Below, one piece after another: positions 37,062-46,062 of a stretch of 64,000 nt of DNA (positions are counted from its first letter, which is position 1; each line of letters opens with the position of its first letter). The position numbers were made by a program, and so were the translations under genes. The DNA is from an uncultured Paracoccaceae bacterium (GTDB lineage: Bacteria; Pseudomonadota; Alphaproteobacteria; Rhodobacterales; Rhodobacteraceae), in the NCBI GenBank assembly GCA_937924905.1, contig CALDUK010000043.1, positions 1-64,000 of the forward strand, given 5' to 3'. The notes under the pieces were generated by a model, which made no database searches, was not told the origin of the DNA, and saw only the letters and a program-made list of their open reading frames with translations.

Positions 37062-38045
37062 TTATTCGCCTGTGATGGCGGCTGCGCCGACCTGTTCGAT
37101 AAGGTTCTGGTGCGCCACAACTTGCGTTGCGTGGAATTCACCCAGATCGCCACCGTTCAGGAAATTGTCGCAGGTCAGACCGTCTGAGGTGCAGAAGTCC
37201 TGCCATTCCTGGCTGTTGAACAGTTCGGAGAACAGGTTTGTGTACCATTCGACCGCTTCGGCGCTCATGCCCGGAGGGCCATTGACCGAACGCTGCATGT
37301 AGTACTCGATATCCACACCCAGTTCTTTGGCCGTAGGCACGTCCGGGAACGCTTCCATACGCTCGCCCGTGAACTGGACCAAAGGCTTCGAGTTTCCAGC
37401 CCGGAAAAACTCCATCTGTTCGGACGGGTTGTTCACAGTTGAATCGATCTGGTTGCCAACAAGGTTCTTCGCAACGGTGCCACCGCCCGGGAACGGGATA
37501 TAGGTGACCTCATACTCAAACGCGGCTTCCATCATCGCGGTCAGAACGCTGTCTTCCTGACCTGAACCGGTGCCTCCGACTTTCCAGTCGAGCCCGGCCG
37601 CTTTGACCGTTTCGACATAGCTGTCGAGATCGGTGATGTCGTCGCGGTCGGTGTTTACCCACAACAGGAACGTGTCCATTGCCATCAGGCCAATTGGCGT
37701 GAATTCGGTTACATCAACGCCCAGTTCGCTTTGGATGATCGGTGTTGTGTAAAAGCTGTTCAGCGTCATCATCACAGTATGATCGTCGCCAGCTTTGTCT
37801 TGCAGATAGCGCAATGCTTCTGCGCCCGAGCCGCCCGGCTTGTTGATTGGAATGAAGGGGCGCGGGCTGAGGTCTTTTTTCTCGATCAAGCCCTGAAGCA
37901 AGCGGGCAATCTGGTCGGCGCCGCCGCCGGTACCGGCCATAATGATAAATTCCACCGGTTTACGTGGCTGCCATTCCGCTAGTGCGGCTGGTGCAGTCAC
38001 TGCAAGCGCGGCTGCGCTGAAAGTCAAAGTCTTCAAGATCGACAT
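37062..38045 (-). CDS. tctC: Tripartite tricarboxylate transporter, periplasmic binding protein TctC
   Basis: A 327-residue secreted binding protein (Bug family). Residues 1-23 are a signal peptide ending TAPAALA. The ligand-binding start KPVEFIIMAGTGGGADQIAR matches the Bug pattern of a phosphate-like glycine loop, and PFIPINKPGGSGAEALRYL is the second conserved block. It lies first in tctCBA. A 116-base gap separates it from the upstream usp gene and includes a hairpin AAGGAAA/TTTCCTT at 38103-38121, so it may have its own promoter. Confidence 0.92.
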   Translation of the reverse strand: MSILKTLTFSAAALAVTAPAALAEWQPRKPVEFIIMAGTGGGADQIARLLQGLIEKKDLSPRPFIPINKPGGSGAEALRYLQDKAGDDHTVMMTLNSFYTTPIIQSELGVDVTEFTPIGLMAMDTFLLWVNTDRDDITDLDSYVETVKAAGLDWKVGGTGSGQEDSVLTAMMEAAFEYEVTYIPFPGGGTVAKNLVGNQIDSTVNNPSEQMEFFRAGNSKPLVQFTGERMEAFPDVPTAKELGVDIEYYMQRSVNGPPGMSAEAVEWYTNLFSELFNSQEWQDFCTSDGLTCDNFLNGGDLGEFHATQVVAHQNLIEQVGAAAITGE

Positions 38046-38161
38046 GGATGGGTCCTCCCAATGTTACTTCCACCACGCTCGACATTAGAGCTTCTTGCCT
38101 TCAAGGAAACATATTTTCCTTTTTTGCTTATTTCTAGCAATTTTATTTCGTTTTTCGTGCC

Positions 38162-39028
38162 TCAGTGTACCAAAACAATCGGAAAATCAGATTCTTTTAC
38201 AACGGCCTGACTGTTGCCGCCGAAGAGAGACTCGCGTTCGTAGCTGTCGTGATAAGCTCCCATGATCAACAGACCCGCACCGGCTTCTTTCGTCTCGGCA
38301 AGAAGCTGAGTGCCGGCATTCTTCCCTGTGACAGTGAATTTGCGGATTGTTGATGGGATTTCACGTAGTTCGAGATGTCGTTGCAATTGTTCGGGCGTGG
38401 CTGCGTGATCGGACACGCCCGAACTCAGTATCGTCACGGATTTGGCATGTGCAATGATCGGTGCCGCGAGTGCGACGGCACGGGTTGCTTCCAAAGACCC
38501 GTTCCAGCCAATGCATACATGATCTGTGAACGTGTCAGCCACATTGTCATTGTGAGGACACATCATAACGGGTCGGCCTGACGAAAACAGGGCCGATTTC
38601 AAAGTGTTGAACCCAAGGTTCATGTTCGGGTCCGGTTGCGGAACGCAAATCAGATCGGCAAGGCGTCCGTAGTATTTTACGGCATCAGCCTGCTTGCCGT
38701 CATAGTCGATAAACCGTGTCGTCGCCTTTCCCGGGACGTGATCCTGTTCGGCCAAATCGAACTGGCCTGCAAGATCGCGGAATTCTTGCAAAAGCTGTTC
38801 TTCCGTTGCGTTCGCGTTTTGGGACACCGCCGCTTCGATTTGGTCGCGCACGATCTTTGGGATGACCACACCGTAGGACATAAGGTCTTGCGTGCGCAGC
38901 CGACAGTGCACAACCCGCAGGCGCGCTGTGTGTTTCCGGGCCAAAATAGCGGCATGCTTCATCGCGTTGTCGCCTTTGCCGTCGCCCCGGACGGGCAGCA
39001 GGATGGAGTGAAGGCGCGAGAGTGGCAC
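38162..39028 (-). CDS. Tandem universal stress protein
   Basis: A 288-residue cytoplasmic protein made of two UspA-like halves. The C-terminal half shows VCIGWNGSLEATRAVALA, LLIMGAYHDSYERESLFGG and SDFPIVLVH, matching the ATP-binding G-2x-G-9x-G(S/T) pattern in modified form. The N-terminal half starts PLSRLHSILLPVRGDGKGDN. The start is GTG at 39026-39028, preceded by GGAGG that overlaps the stop of the formyltransferase gene, so it is coupled to that operon. Its role in the oxalate block is unknown; acid or formate stress is a guess. Confidence 0.85.
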   Translation of the reverse strand: MPLSRLHSILLPVRGDGKGDNAMKHAAILARKHTARLRVVHCRLRTQDLMSYGVVIPKIVRDQIEAAVSQNANATEEQLLQEFRDLAGQFDLAEQDHVPGKATTRFIDYDGKQADAVKYYGRLADLICVPQPDPNMNLGFNTLKSALFSSGRPVMMCPHNDNVADTFTDHVCIGWNGSLEATRAVALAAPIIAHAKSVTILSSGVSDHAATPEQLQRHLELREIPSTIRKFTVTGKNAGTQLLAETKEAGAGLLIMGAYHDSYERESLFGGNSQAVVKESDFPIVLVH

Positions 39029-39033
39029 TGACG

Positions 39034-39951
39034 TTATCCTCCGAGCTCGTCGCCGACGGACAACCCTGCATCGGATGCCCATTCGGATGCAGAAATTTTG
39101 CCGCCGCCCTCGGGCCTGACCCGCTTCACCAGAATCCGCCCGCCCACAGATTGAACCTCGATCCCATCATCAGTGATCGCGCGAATCCGACCTGAAATGC
39201 CGTCACCGGGCACTCTGGCACTGTCGAATATGCCCAGTTTCGAGCCCTTGTACGTGGTCCATGCACCCGGGGCGGGGTTCGTGCCGCGGATCAGATTGTA
39301 CGCCTGCGCGACGGGGCCGTGCCAATTGACCTGCGAATGCCGGGATGTGCAGCGGCGTTCATAGGTGGCTTTGGTTTCATCCGGTGAAAGTCTTGGTGGC
39401 TTCCCGCCCCGAAAATGGTCAACAACTTTCAAAACGCTGTCGACGGCGGGCGGATAGATCTTTTTGAAGTAGAGATCGATCACCGTGTCGTCTGGCCCAA
39501 TCTCGCATTCCCATTGCATCAGACTGTCTCCTTCATCGAGACCATCAGACGGATAGAACCATGAAAAGCCGGACTTGGTGTCGCCCATGATGATGGGCCA
39601 GTTGACCGCGCTTGGGCCGCGATACTTGGGCAGAACAGACGGATGAAAGCAGATTGATCCGTGGGTTGGTGTGTCGCGCGCTGCTTCGGGGACGAACACA
39701 TTAACGAAGGCCATCACCATCAAATCTGCATTGTACCCGGCAAGCGTGCTGAGCGTGGCGGGATCGTCAAAGTTGGCCGGCTGTTCGACGGGCAGACCCT
39801 GTTCAAGCGCGTATTCCTTGATCGGGTCCAACGGTTTGCCGTCGCGGTCGGGTTCGCAATAGACCGCGACCAGCTCGTCCGTGCCGGCGTCGATGAGTTT
39901 GGCAAGCACGTCCTTGCCAAAGGCCTGTTGGCCCATAACGATGAGGCGCAT
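39034..39951 (-). CDS. Formyltransferase-fold protein like the hydrolase domain of 10-formyl-THF dehydrogenase
   Basis: A 305-residue formyltransferase-fold protein. It resembles the N-terminal domain of ALDH1L1 (10-formyltetrahydrofolate dehydrogenase) more than Fmt: HGSICFHPSVLPKYRGPSAV, DGLDEGDSLMQWECE and NLIRGTNPAPGAWTTYKG. His103 and Asp139 have the same 36-residue spacing as catalytic His106 and Asp142 of ALDH1L1. The C-terminal domain resembles the Fmt C-domain. Lying directly behind frc and oxc, it may pass the formyl group between CoA or formate and tetrahydrofolate, or hydrolyse formyl-THF; this is inference. A canonical fmt gene would be next to def, which is not here. GGAGGGAGGCG precedes the ATG. 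Confidence 0.75.
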   Translation of the reverse strand: MRLIVMGQQAFGKDVLAKLIDAGTDELVAVYCEPDRDGKPLDPIKEYALEQGLPVEQPANFDDPATLSTLAGYNADLMVMAFVNVFVPEAARDTPTHGSICFHPSVLPKYRGPSAVNWPIIMGDTKSGFSWFYPSDGLDEGDSLMQWECEIGPDDTVIDLYFKKIYPPAVDSVLKVVDHFRGGKPPRLSPDETKATYERRCTSRHSQVNWHGPVAQAYNLIRGTNPAPGAWTTYKGSKLGIFDSARVPGDGISGRIRAITDDGIEVQSVGGRILVKRVRPEGGGKISASEWASDAGLSVGDELGG

Positions 39952-40025
39952 TCGCCTCCCTCCCTTTTTGTTCCCGCTGCGTTTTTTTCGCAGTCGGGTG
40001 GCCGCGCATGATTGCGCAGCCGACT

Positions 40026-41300
40026 TTATTCGGCGGCCATCGGTTTTGGTTCGCCCACAGCACCGCTTTCTATGACCTCTTGCAGTGTATCACCGCTGTA
40101 CCCCAGAACGTCTGTCAAAACTTCGACAGTGTGTTCACCTAGAAGCGGCGAGCGTTCGACCTCGACTGGTGAATCGCTTAGTTTGATCGGACACCCGACG
40201 CTGACATAGGTGCCGCGTTCCGGGTGTTCGACATCGACAATCGTGCCGGTTGCCCGAAGCCCGTCGTCCTCCATCAACTCTTTTGTCGAAAGAATTGGGC
40301 CGACCGGAATGTTAAGCGGGTTGCAGATTTCCATAACCTCGAATTTGGTTTTGGTTTTGGTCCAGGCTTCGACGGCTTCAAAAATCTCGTTCAGCTTATC
40401 AAGGCGTTCTGGCGGCGTTGCATAACCTTCGGCCGTTTTCCATTCGGGCCTGCCGATGACATCGCAGACGTTTTCCCACACAGCGGCCTGAGTGATGAAA
40501 TATGTGTAGGCGTTTGGATCGGTTTCCCATCCTTTGCACTTCAGGATCCGGCCCGGCTGACCGCCACCTGAATCGTTGCCAGCCCTGGGGGTTGCATCTC
40601 CAAACGGGACGCCTTCGCCGAATTGGCTGTATTCTTTGAGGGGGCCGGACGCCAAACGTTGCTGATCGCGCAGTTTGACGCGGGTGAGGTTCAGTACCCC
40701 GTCTTGCATTGCAGCGCTGACTTTCTGACCGCGGCCTGATTTTTCGCGATGGAACAAGGCCGTGACGATCCCCAGGCAAAGATGCAGACCCGTGCCGCTG
40801 TCGCCGATTTGCGCGCCTGTCACTGTGGGCGGACCATCCAGAAACCCAGTGGTTGAAGCCGCGCCGCCGGCGCATTGGGCCACGTTTTCGTAAACCTTGC
40901 AGTCTTCATACTTGCCCGGGCCAAAGCCCTTGATCGAGGCAAGGATCATGCGGGGGTTGATTTCCTGAATGCGTTCCCAGGTGAAGCCCATCCGATCCAG
41001 CGCGCCGGGCGCGAAGTTTTCGACCATAACGTCGCATTCTTCGATCAGCCGGGTCAGAACCTGTTTACCGGTTTCGTTCTTCGAATTCAGCTCGATCGAC
41101 CGCTTGTTGTGATTGAGCATCGTAAAATAAAGACTGTCGGCCCCCGGCACATCGATCAATTGTTTGCGTGTTGCGTCGCCGACGCCCGGACGTTCGACTT
41201 TAATCACATCTGCGCCGAACCATGCCAGCAGCTGTGTGCAGGTCGGACCGGATTGCACGTGGGTAAAGTCGAGAACCTTGATACCTTCGAGAGCTTTCAT
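40026..41300 (-). CDS. frc: Formyl-CoA:oxalate CoA-transferase
   Basis: Frc moves CoA from formyl-CoA to oxalate, giving oxalyl-CoA and formate. The 424-residue class III CoA-transferase closely resembles Oxalobacter [32 protein letters not shown], and the catalytic aspartate Asp167 in [13 protein letters not shown]. The substrate-specific loop [18 protein letters not shown] and SPLLGEHT near the end support Frc rather than carnitine or racemase relatives. It lies 12 bases after oxc. Confidence 0.93.
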   Translation of the reverse strand: MKALEGIKVLDFTHVQSGPTCTQLLAWFGADVIKVERPGVGDATRKQLIDVPGADSLYFTMLNHNKRSIELNSKNETGKQVLTRLIEECDVMVENFAPGALDRMGFTWERIQEINPRMILASIKGFGPGKYEDCKVYENVAQCAGGAASTTGFLDGPPTVTGAQIGDSGTGLHLCLGIVTALFHREKSGRGQKVSAAMQDGVLNLTRVKLRDQQRLASGPLKEYSQFGEGVPFGDATPRAGNDSGGGQPGRILKCKGWETDPNAYTYFITQAAVWENVCDVIGRPEWKTAEGYATPPERLDKLNEIFEAVEAWTKTKTKFEVMEICNPLNIPVGPILSTKELMEDDGLRATGTIVDVEHPERGTYVSVGCPIKLSDSPVEVERSPLLGEHTVEVLTDVLGYSGDTLQEVIESGAVGEPKPMAAE

Positions 41301-41312
41301 GCTGTCCCTCTG

Positions 41313-43076
41313 TTAACTTTGCGCTTGAGGATAGCGCGCCTGCGCCACCACGGAAGACGGATTGAGATTGCCGATATTGCCGCTTTCTTTGCCAGCGGCT
41401 GGGTCAATTGCGGCGTTGATCAGGGTTGGACGACCTGACTCAAAGGCGGCGAGAATGGCCTGCTTCAGCTCGTCGGGTGACGTGACGGTGCTGCCGTCAC
41501 CACCGAAGGCTTGCATCATCAGGTCGTATCGTGCGTCTTTGACAAAGACAGTGGTGGCAGGGTCGTCACCTGTGCCCCAGTTTTCGCCATCGCCACGGTA
41601 AATGCCGTTGTTGTTGAAGACAACGATACAGACCGGCAGGTTGTACCGGCAGATGGTTTCAACTTCCATTCCGCAGAAGCCAAATGCGCTATCGCCTTCG
41701 ACGGCAAGCACCTGTTTGCCGGTTTCGATTGCGGCGGCTATAGCTGCCCCCATGCCGATGCCCATAACGCCCCAGGTGCCAACATCGATGCGGTGACGGG
41801 GCTTGTGGACATTTACGATAGAGCGGCACAAATCCAGCGTGTTCGCGCCTTCGTTTACCAAAATGGTGTCTGGGGCGTCGGTGATTGCGTCTTTGATCAC
41901 ACCAAGTGCTGCATGATAATCCATTGGATTATTGTTGTTTTTCAGCCGCGACGCCATTTTCGCCATGTTGCCTTCGGCTTTCTCGCGAACTTGTTCCAGC
42001 CATGCTTTTGGTGGCGCAATATCTTCGCCGTCCATCGCGGCTGTCAACGCTTCGGCGCAAGCACCCGCATGGCCAACCAATGGCGCTGCGATTTCAACGT
42101 TCGAATCCATTTCTTCGGCTTCGACGTCGATCTGAATAAAGCGTTTGCCGCCCGGTTCGCCCCACTGCTTGCCTTTGCCGTGCGACAAAAGCCAGTTGAT
42201 GCGCGCTCCGACCATAATTACCGCGTCCGCGTCTTTCAGCACAAGAGATCGGGCCGCGCTTGCGCATTGCGGGTGCGTGTCAGGCAAAAGCCCTTTCGCC
42301 ATCGACATGGGCAGGAATGGATAGCCCGATTTTTCCACCAAGGCGCGGATCGCGTCGTCCGACTGGTCGTATGCAGCGCCTTTGCCCAAAACGATCAATG
42401 GGCGTTCAGCAGATTTCAAAACGTCAATCGCACGCGCCACGGCATCGGGGGCCGGGGATTGCCGGGGGGCCGGGTCGATGACCTTGACCAGGCTTTTCTG
42501 ACCTTCTTCGGCGTCCATGATCTGGCCCAGCATTGCGCCCGGGATATCCAGATACACCCCGCCGGGACGCCCGCTGACCGCCGAACGGATCGCGCGGGCC
42601 ACGGCGATGCCGATGTCTTGCGCATAGGTCAGGCGATAGGCCGCCTTGCAAAACGGCTTTGCCATCGCAAGTTGATCCATCTCTTCGTAATCGCCTTGCG
42701 CAAGGTCAACGATTTCGCGTTCGGACGAACCCGAAATAAGGATCATGGGCCAACAATTGGTTGTTGCGTTCGCAAGCGCTGTCAGGCCGTTCATGAATCC
42801 CGGCGCGCTGACCGTCATGCAGACCCCTGGCATTTTGGTCAAAAACCCGGCCACGCTTGCTGCATAGCCCGCATGTTGTTCGTGTCGGAAGGAAATGACC
42901 CGCATGTCCTGCGCTTGCGCGTAACGCCCAAGATCGGTGATCGGGATACCGGGCACGTTATATACAGTCTCAATGCCGTTTAGCTTGAGCGCATCAATCA
43001 AAAGGTGAAAACCGTCTGTCAGAGTTTCCGGTGCGGTTTTCGCCCGTTCGCTTAGCTGTGTGTCTTCGTACCCCAT
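41313..43076 (-). CDS. oxc: Oxalyl-CoA decarboxylase
   Basis: Oxc is a thiamine-diphosphate enzyme that converts oxalyl-CoA to formyl-CoA and CO2. The 587-residue sequence contains the cofactor-activating Glu in SFRHEQHAGYAAS, the strongly Oxc-like ATTNCWPMILISGSSERE, LDIPGAMLGQ, and the ThDP/Mg motif EGDSAFGFCGMEVETICRYN ending with the NNNGIYRG loop that carries the active Tyr. Two ATGs 12 bases apart are possible; the second, at 43074-43076, has GGAGAAG upstream and is preferred. It lies 39 bases after the regulator gene. Confidence 0.93.
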   Translation of the reverse strand: MGYEDTQLSERAKTAPETLTDGFHLLIDALKLNGIETVYNVPGIPITDLGRYAQAQDMRVISFRHEQHAGYAASVAGFLTKMPGVCMTVSAPGFMNGLTALANATTNCWPMILISGSSEREIVDLAQGDYEEMDQLAMAKPFCKAAYRLTYAQDIGIAVARAIRSAVSGRPGGVYLDIPGAMLGQIMDAEEGQKSLVKVIDPAPRQSPAPDAVARAIDVLKSAERPLIVLGKGAAYDQSDDAIRALVEKSGYPFLPMSMAKGLLPDTHPQCASAARSLVLKDADAVIMVGARINWLLSHGKGKQWGEPGGKRFIQIDVEAEEMDSNVEIAAPLVGHAGACAEALTAAMDGEDIAPPKAWLEQVREKAEGNMAKMASRLKNNNNPMDYHAALGVIKDAITDAPDTILVNEGANTLDLCRSIVNVHKPRHRIDVGTWGVMGIGMGAAIAAAIETGKQVLAVEGDSAFGFCGMEVETICRYNLPVCIVVFNNNGIYRGDGENWGTGDDPATTVFVKDARYDLMMQAFGGDGSTVTSPDELKQAILAAFESGRPTLINAAIDPAAGKESGNIGNLNPSSVVAQARYPQAQS

Positions 43077-43115
43077 TCGCTTCTCCATTTTAGGCGGCGA
43101 GGTTGTGCATTCCGA

Positions 43116-43817
43116 TCATTTCATTTTTGACGTTTTGGCCGTCAAATCCAGTGTATTCCAAGTCCGGCGCACGTGCTGATGAAGTCGCATCGTGTGTTCA
43201 CGCACCAGTTGTGCGGCCAGATCGCCGTCGCGCGCTTCGATGGCTTCGATGATTTCGGCGTGGTCAACGACCGAGCGCTGTACGCGGTTGCCTTCTTTCA
43301 TGGCGCGCAGCCGTACGGCCTGCATATGCATGAACAAACCATCGGCCATCCGGGCCAGAAGAGCACATTTCGAGATCTCGAGAATGCGTTGGTGAAACCG
43401 AATGTTGTCGTCCGAGTATTCGGATATCCGGATTTCGGGCCCGCCATCGTCATATTTGGCAGCAATGCGACGCAGCCCGCCAATTTCCTTGTCGGTCGCC
43501 TGTTCAGTCGCAAGACGGGCCGCCATGCTTTCCAGCGCGGCCCATGCGACGATCATCTCCAGGATTTCTTCCAGGCTCTTGCGCAGGACAAACACGCCCT
43601 TACGTGGCAGAACCTCGACCAGGCTGTCGCGTTCCAATCTTGCAATGGCTTCCCGAAGCGGAGTTCTGGAAATGCCCAACTGATCGGCAAGCGTGCGTTC
43701 GTCCAGCCTTAATTCGGTTTCATCATCATAAATATCAAGCCGTGTGATCGCGTCTTTGAGCTTGTCATAGACGTGATCCTTCAGGGTGAAATTCGTTGTG
43801 ATAGGCGTGAGTTGCAT
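43116..43817 (-). CDS. GntR/FCD-family regulator of the oxalate operon
   Basis: A 233-residue regulator. The winged helix-turn-helix reads LRLDERTLADQLGISRTPLR then EAIARLERDSLVEVLPRKGV. The C-terminal FCD domain has the metal/ligand histidines in DDNIRFHQRIL, DHAEIIEAIEARD and VREHTMRLHQHV. It is the first gene of the oxc-frc operon and is divergent from the CoA ligase genes. Two TGGTATACCA palindromes lie between, making autoregulation and control of both directions likely. The start MQLTPITTNFTLKD is chosen over a longer in-frame start that would overlap the operator. Confidence 0.9.
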   Translation of the reverse strand: MQLTPITTNFTLKDHVYDKLKDAITRLDIYDDETELRLDERTLADQLGISRTPLREAIARLERDSLVEVLPRKGVFVLRKSLEEILEMIVAWAALESMAARLATEQATDKEIGGLRRIAAKYDDGGPEIRISEYSDDNIRFHQRILEISKCALLARMADGLFMHMQAVRLRAMKEGNRVQRSVVDHAEIIEAIEARDGDLAAQLVREHTMRLHQHVRRTWNTLDLTAKTSKMK

Positions 43818-43843
43818 GCGCGCTGACGTGCTGTTCCCGATTC

Positions 43844-43853
43844 TGGTATACCA
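43844..43853. promoter_or_regulatory. GntR/FCD operator, copy 1
   Basis: A perfect 10-base palindrome TGGTATACCA, 27 bases before the regulator's start codon. FCD-type GntR proteins often bind palindromes of this kind. The position fits repression of the regulator-oxc-frc operon. Confidence 0.7.
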
Positions 43854-43994
43854 TACACAAGCATGGCCATCCGGCAAATTATTTTATCAATTGCCGATGT
43901 GACACGTGTGGTGCAGCCTGTGTTTGCGTAATTTCTTGAACATAGTTTTGTTTGCGTGCGTCTCTTGCGCAGAACGTTGACCGACATTGGTTCG

Positions 43995-44004
43995 TGGTAT
44001 ACCA
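43995..44004. promoter_or_regulatory. GntR/FCD operator, copy 2
   Basis: A second perfect TGGTATACCA, 32 bases before the start of the SucC-like gene and 151 bases from copy 1. It fits control of the divergent CoA ligase genes and possibly looping with copy 1. Confidence 0.7.
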
Positions 44005-44036
44005 GAAAATATGACCCAAAGCGCGTGGAGGCCCGT

Positions 44037-45182
44037 GTGAATCTGCAAGAACACATCGCGAAAGAGCTGCTGTCGCAATATGGCATTCCCTGTCCAAAGG
44101 GACGTTTGGCAAAAACTGCAAGCTCGGCCGAAGATAGCTGCGCGCTTATCCAAGCTAAGAAATATGTTGTGAAAGCTCAGATCGCAGCGGGCGGGCGCGG
44201 TTTGGCGGGCGGTGTGCGATTTGCGGCAACGCCATCCGCCGTGCACGATGAAGCCGAACGGATGTTGAACTCCCGTTTGGTCACAGACCAAACGCGGGCT
44301 GAGGGCGAAGTTGTTCATACGGTTTACGTCGAGGCAGCACACGACCTTTCGGCTCAGTACTTCGTTGCTTTTGTCCTTGATGCAGCAACAGGATTTCCGA
44401 TGCTGCTTGCATCTGCCAATGGTGGCATCGCTTTTGAAGAACGCGCACGCATGGACCCAGACGCCGTTGCAGCGCATGTTCTGGATGAACAATCTGATAT
44501 CGACGGGTTTCTGAAAACAGTCGGCATAGAAGATGGTGGAGCCGTGGATGCGGTAAAGGCGGCGGCGCGGGCGTTTGAAGAAAACGACATGGTGCTTCTT
44601 GAGATAAACCCGTTTGCCAAGACGGCGAATGGCGATTGGTTGGCCATTGACGCCAAGATCGCATTGGACCCGGCTGCAGCGTTCCGGCATCCCGAGTTTG
44701 ACCGACTGTATTCAAACGCGGGTCAAAGCGCCCAGGAAAGCGAAGCGCAGCAGAACAACATAAATTTTGTCCGCCTTGATGGTGATATCGGAGTCGTCGT
44801 CAACGGCGCTGGCCTCGGCCTTGCGACCAATGATTTGATCGTTGACGCGGGCGGCGAACCCGCAAACTTTATGGACATTCGGACGACAGCCACAAGTTTT
44901 GATATCGCGCGGGGGGTTGAGCTGTTGCTTGCCGATCCGGGCGTGAAAGCCTTGCTGTTGAATGTGCACGGGGGTGGCATGACGGTGTGCGACACAGTCG
45001 CTGAAGGTGTCGCGTTTGCCTATTCGCGGAACAATCGCAACGTGCCTTGCATTGCCCGATTGGCTGGGACCAATGCTGATTGGGGCGAACGGATCTTGAT
45101 GGACCGGAAAGTGCCGGTTGACGTTTGTAACGATATGAAAACCGCCGTTCAGCGCGCCGTGTCTCGTGTGGGGGAAGCGTGA
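44037..45182 (+). CDS. SucC-like ADP-forming acyl-CoA ligase, beta subunit
   Basis: A 381-residue ATP-grasp protein related to succinyl-CoA synthetase and malate-CoA ligase beta subunits. It starts NLQEHIAKELLSQYGIPCPKG and contains VVKAQIAAGGRGLAGGVRF, LLEINPFAKTANGDWLAIDAK and NGAGLGLATNDLIVDAGGEP. The block NIFAGI of SucC is replaced by NVHGGGMTVCD, so the acid may differ from succinate. The start is GTG at 44037 behind GGAGG. The TCA-cycle sucCD pair would sit near mdh or sucAB, which are absent. The substrate could be oxalate, formate, malate or a related acid. Confidence 0.82.
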   Translation: MNLQEHIAKELLSQYGIPCPKGRLAKTASSAEDSCALIQAKKYVVKAQIAAGGRGLAGGVRFAATPSAVHDEAERMLNSRLVTDQTRAEGEVVHTVYVEAAHDLSAQYFVAFVLDAATGFPMLLASANGGIAFEERARMDPDAVAAHVLDEQSDIDGFLKTVGIEDGGAVDAVKAAARAFEENDMVLLEINPFAKTANGDWLAIDAKIALDPAAAFRHPEFDRLYSNAGQSAQESEAQQNNINFVRLDGDIGVVVNGAGLGLATNDLIVDAGGEPANFMDIRTTATSFDIARGVELLLADPGVKALLLNVHGGGMTVCDTVAEGVAFAYSRNNRNVPCIARLAGTNADWGERILMDRKVPVDVCNDMKTAVQRAVSRVGEA

Positions 45183-46057
45183 TGTCGATCTTGGTCAATC
45201 AAGAAACAAAAGTTATCGTTCAGGGCATAACAGGTCGCGCAGGAACGTTTTACGCAGATCAAGCCATCCGGTATGGATCGACCTATGTTGGCGGTGTCCG
45301 GCCGGGGCGGGGCGGCAACAAACATCTTGGGTTGCCTGTTTTTCATGACGTGGCCGAAGCGGTGGATAACACGGGCGCCAATGCCAGCCTGGTTGTCGTA
45401 CCCGCGCCTTTTACGGCCGACGCCATGATCGAGGCGATAGACGCGAAACTTGATGTGGTTGTGTGTATCACCGAACGCGTACCGCAGCATGACATGGCGC
45501 GCGTGAAGCGGGCCTTAAGTGGTTCAAAAACGGTTTTGATCGGTCCCAACAGTCAAGGTATTTTGACGCCGGGGCAGTGCAAAATTGGCGTCATGCCCAC
45601 AAAAGACGCTCGCCCCGGTCGGATCGGCATTGCGTCGCGGTCTGCATCTTTAACCTCGGAAATTCTAGCAAACTGTTCTGCAGCTGATTGGGGACAATCC
45701 ACCACGGTTGGTGTCGGCGGGGACGTTTTGCATGGTCTTGGCTTTGTCGAATGTCTGAAACTATTTCGCGATGATCCGGAAACCGAATGTGTTGTTCTGA
45801 TTGGTGAAATCGGTGGCCGCGAAGAAGAACTTGCCGCCGAGTATCTGGCGTCAACGGATTATGAAAAACCTGTTGTGGCGCTAGTGGTTGGTCGGCATGC
45901 GCCTTTGGGACAACGGATGGGCCATGCTGGCACCCTGTCCCAATTTGGCGCCGCATCAGCTGGCCAGAAGATTGCCCTGCTGGCAGGGGCGGGCGCGATC
46001 ATCGCGTCGGATGCGGGCGATGTTGTGCATCAGGTAAAAGCGGCACTTGGTGGCTGA
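45182..46057 (+). CDS. SucD-like ADP-forming acyl-CoA ligase, alpha subunit
   Basis: A 291-residue CoA-binding and phosphohistidine subunit. VIVQGITGRAGTFYADQ is the CoA loop, GPNSQGILTPGQCKIG and IASRSASLTSEI follow the SucD pattern, and His248 in RMGHAGTLSQFGAASA is the expected phospho-accepting residue. The ATG overlaps the TGA of the beta subunit, as in sucCD operons. It is divergent from the regulator and converges on the dehydrogenase gene with 5 bases between. Confidence 0.85.
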   Translation: MSILVNQETKVIVQGITGRAGTFYADQAIRYGSTYVGGVRPGRGGNKHLGLPVFHDVAEAVDNTGANASLVVVPAPFTADAMIEAIDAKLDVVVCITERVPQHDMARVKRALSGSKTVLIGPNSQGILTPGQCKIGVMPTKDARPGRIGIASRSASLTSEILANCSAADWGQSTTVGVGGDVLHGLGFVECLKLFRDDPETECVVLIGEIGGREEELAAEYLASTDYEKPVVALVVGRHAPLGQRMGHAGTLSQFGAASAGQKIALLAGAGAIIASDAGDVVHQVKAALGG

Positions 46058-46062
46058 GGCTT

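Noticed and set aside
38103-38121. Hairpin AAGGAAA/TTTCCTT as terminator of the usp operon
   Set aside because: On the minus strand, which carries the operon, no T-run follows the stem, so termination there is not supported.
39034-39951. Canonical methionyl-tRNA formyltransferase (fmt)
   Set aside because: def is not adjacent, the Asn of the Fmt active site is Cys here, and the surrounding motifs match the ALDH1L hydrolase domain better.
41511-42983. Plus-strand open frame of about 490 codons opposite oxc
   Set aside because: The oxc product is strongly supported by ThDP motifs; the antisense frame is rich in His, Cys and Arg as expected for a shadow.
44037-46057. TCA-cycle sucCD
   Set aside because: No mdh or sucAB neighbours, shared operators with an oxalate-type regulator, and a changed SucC motif argue against the housekeeping pair, though this is not proven.
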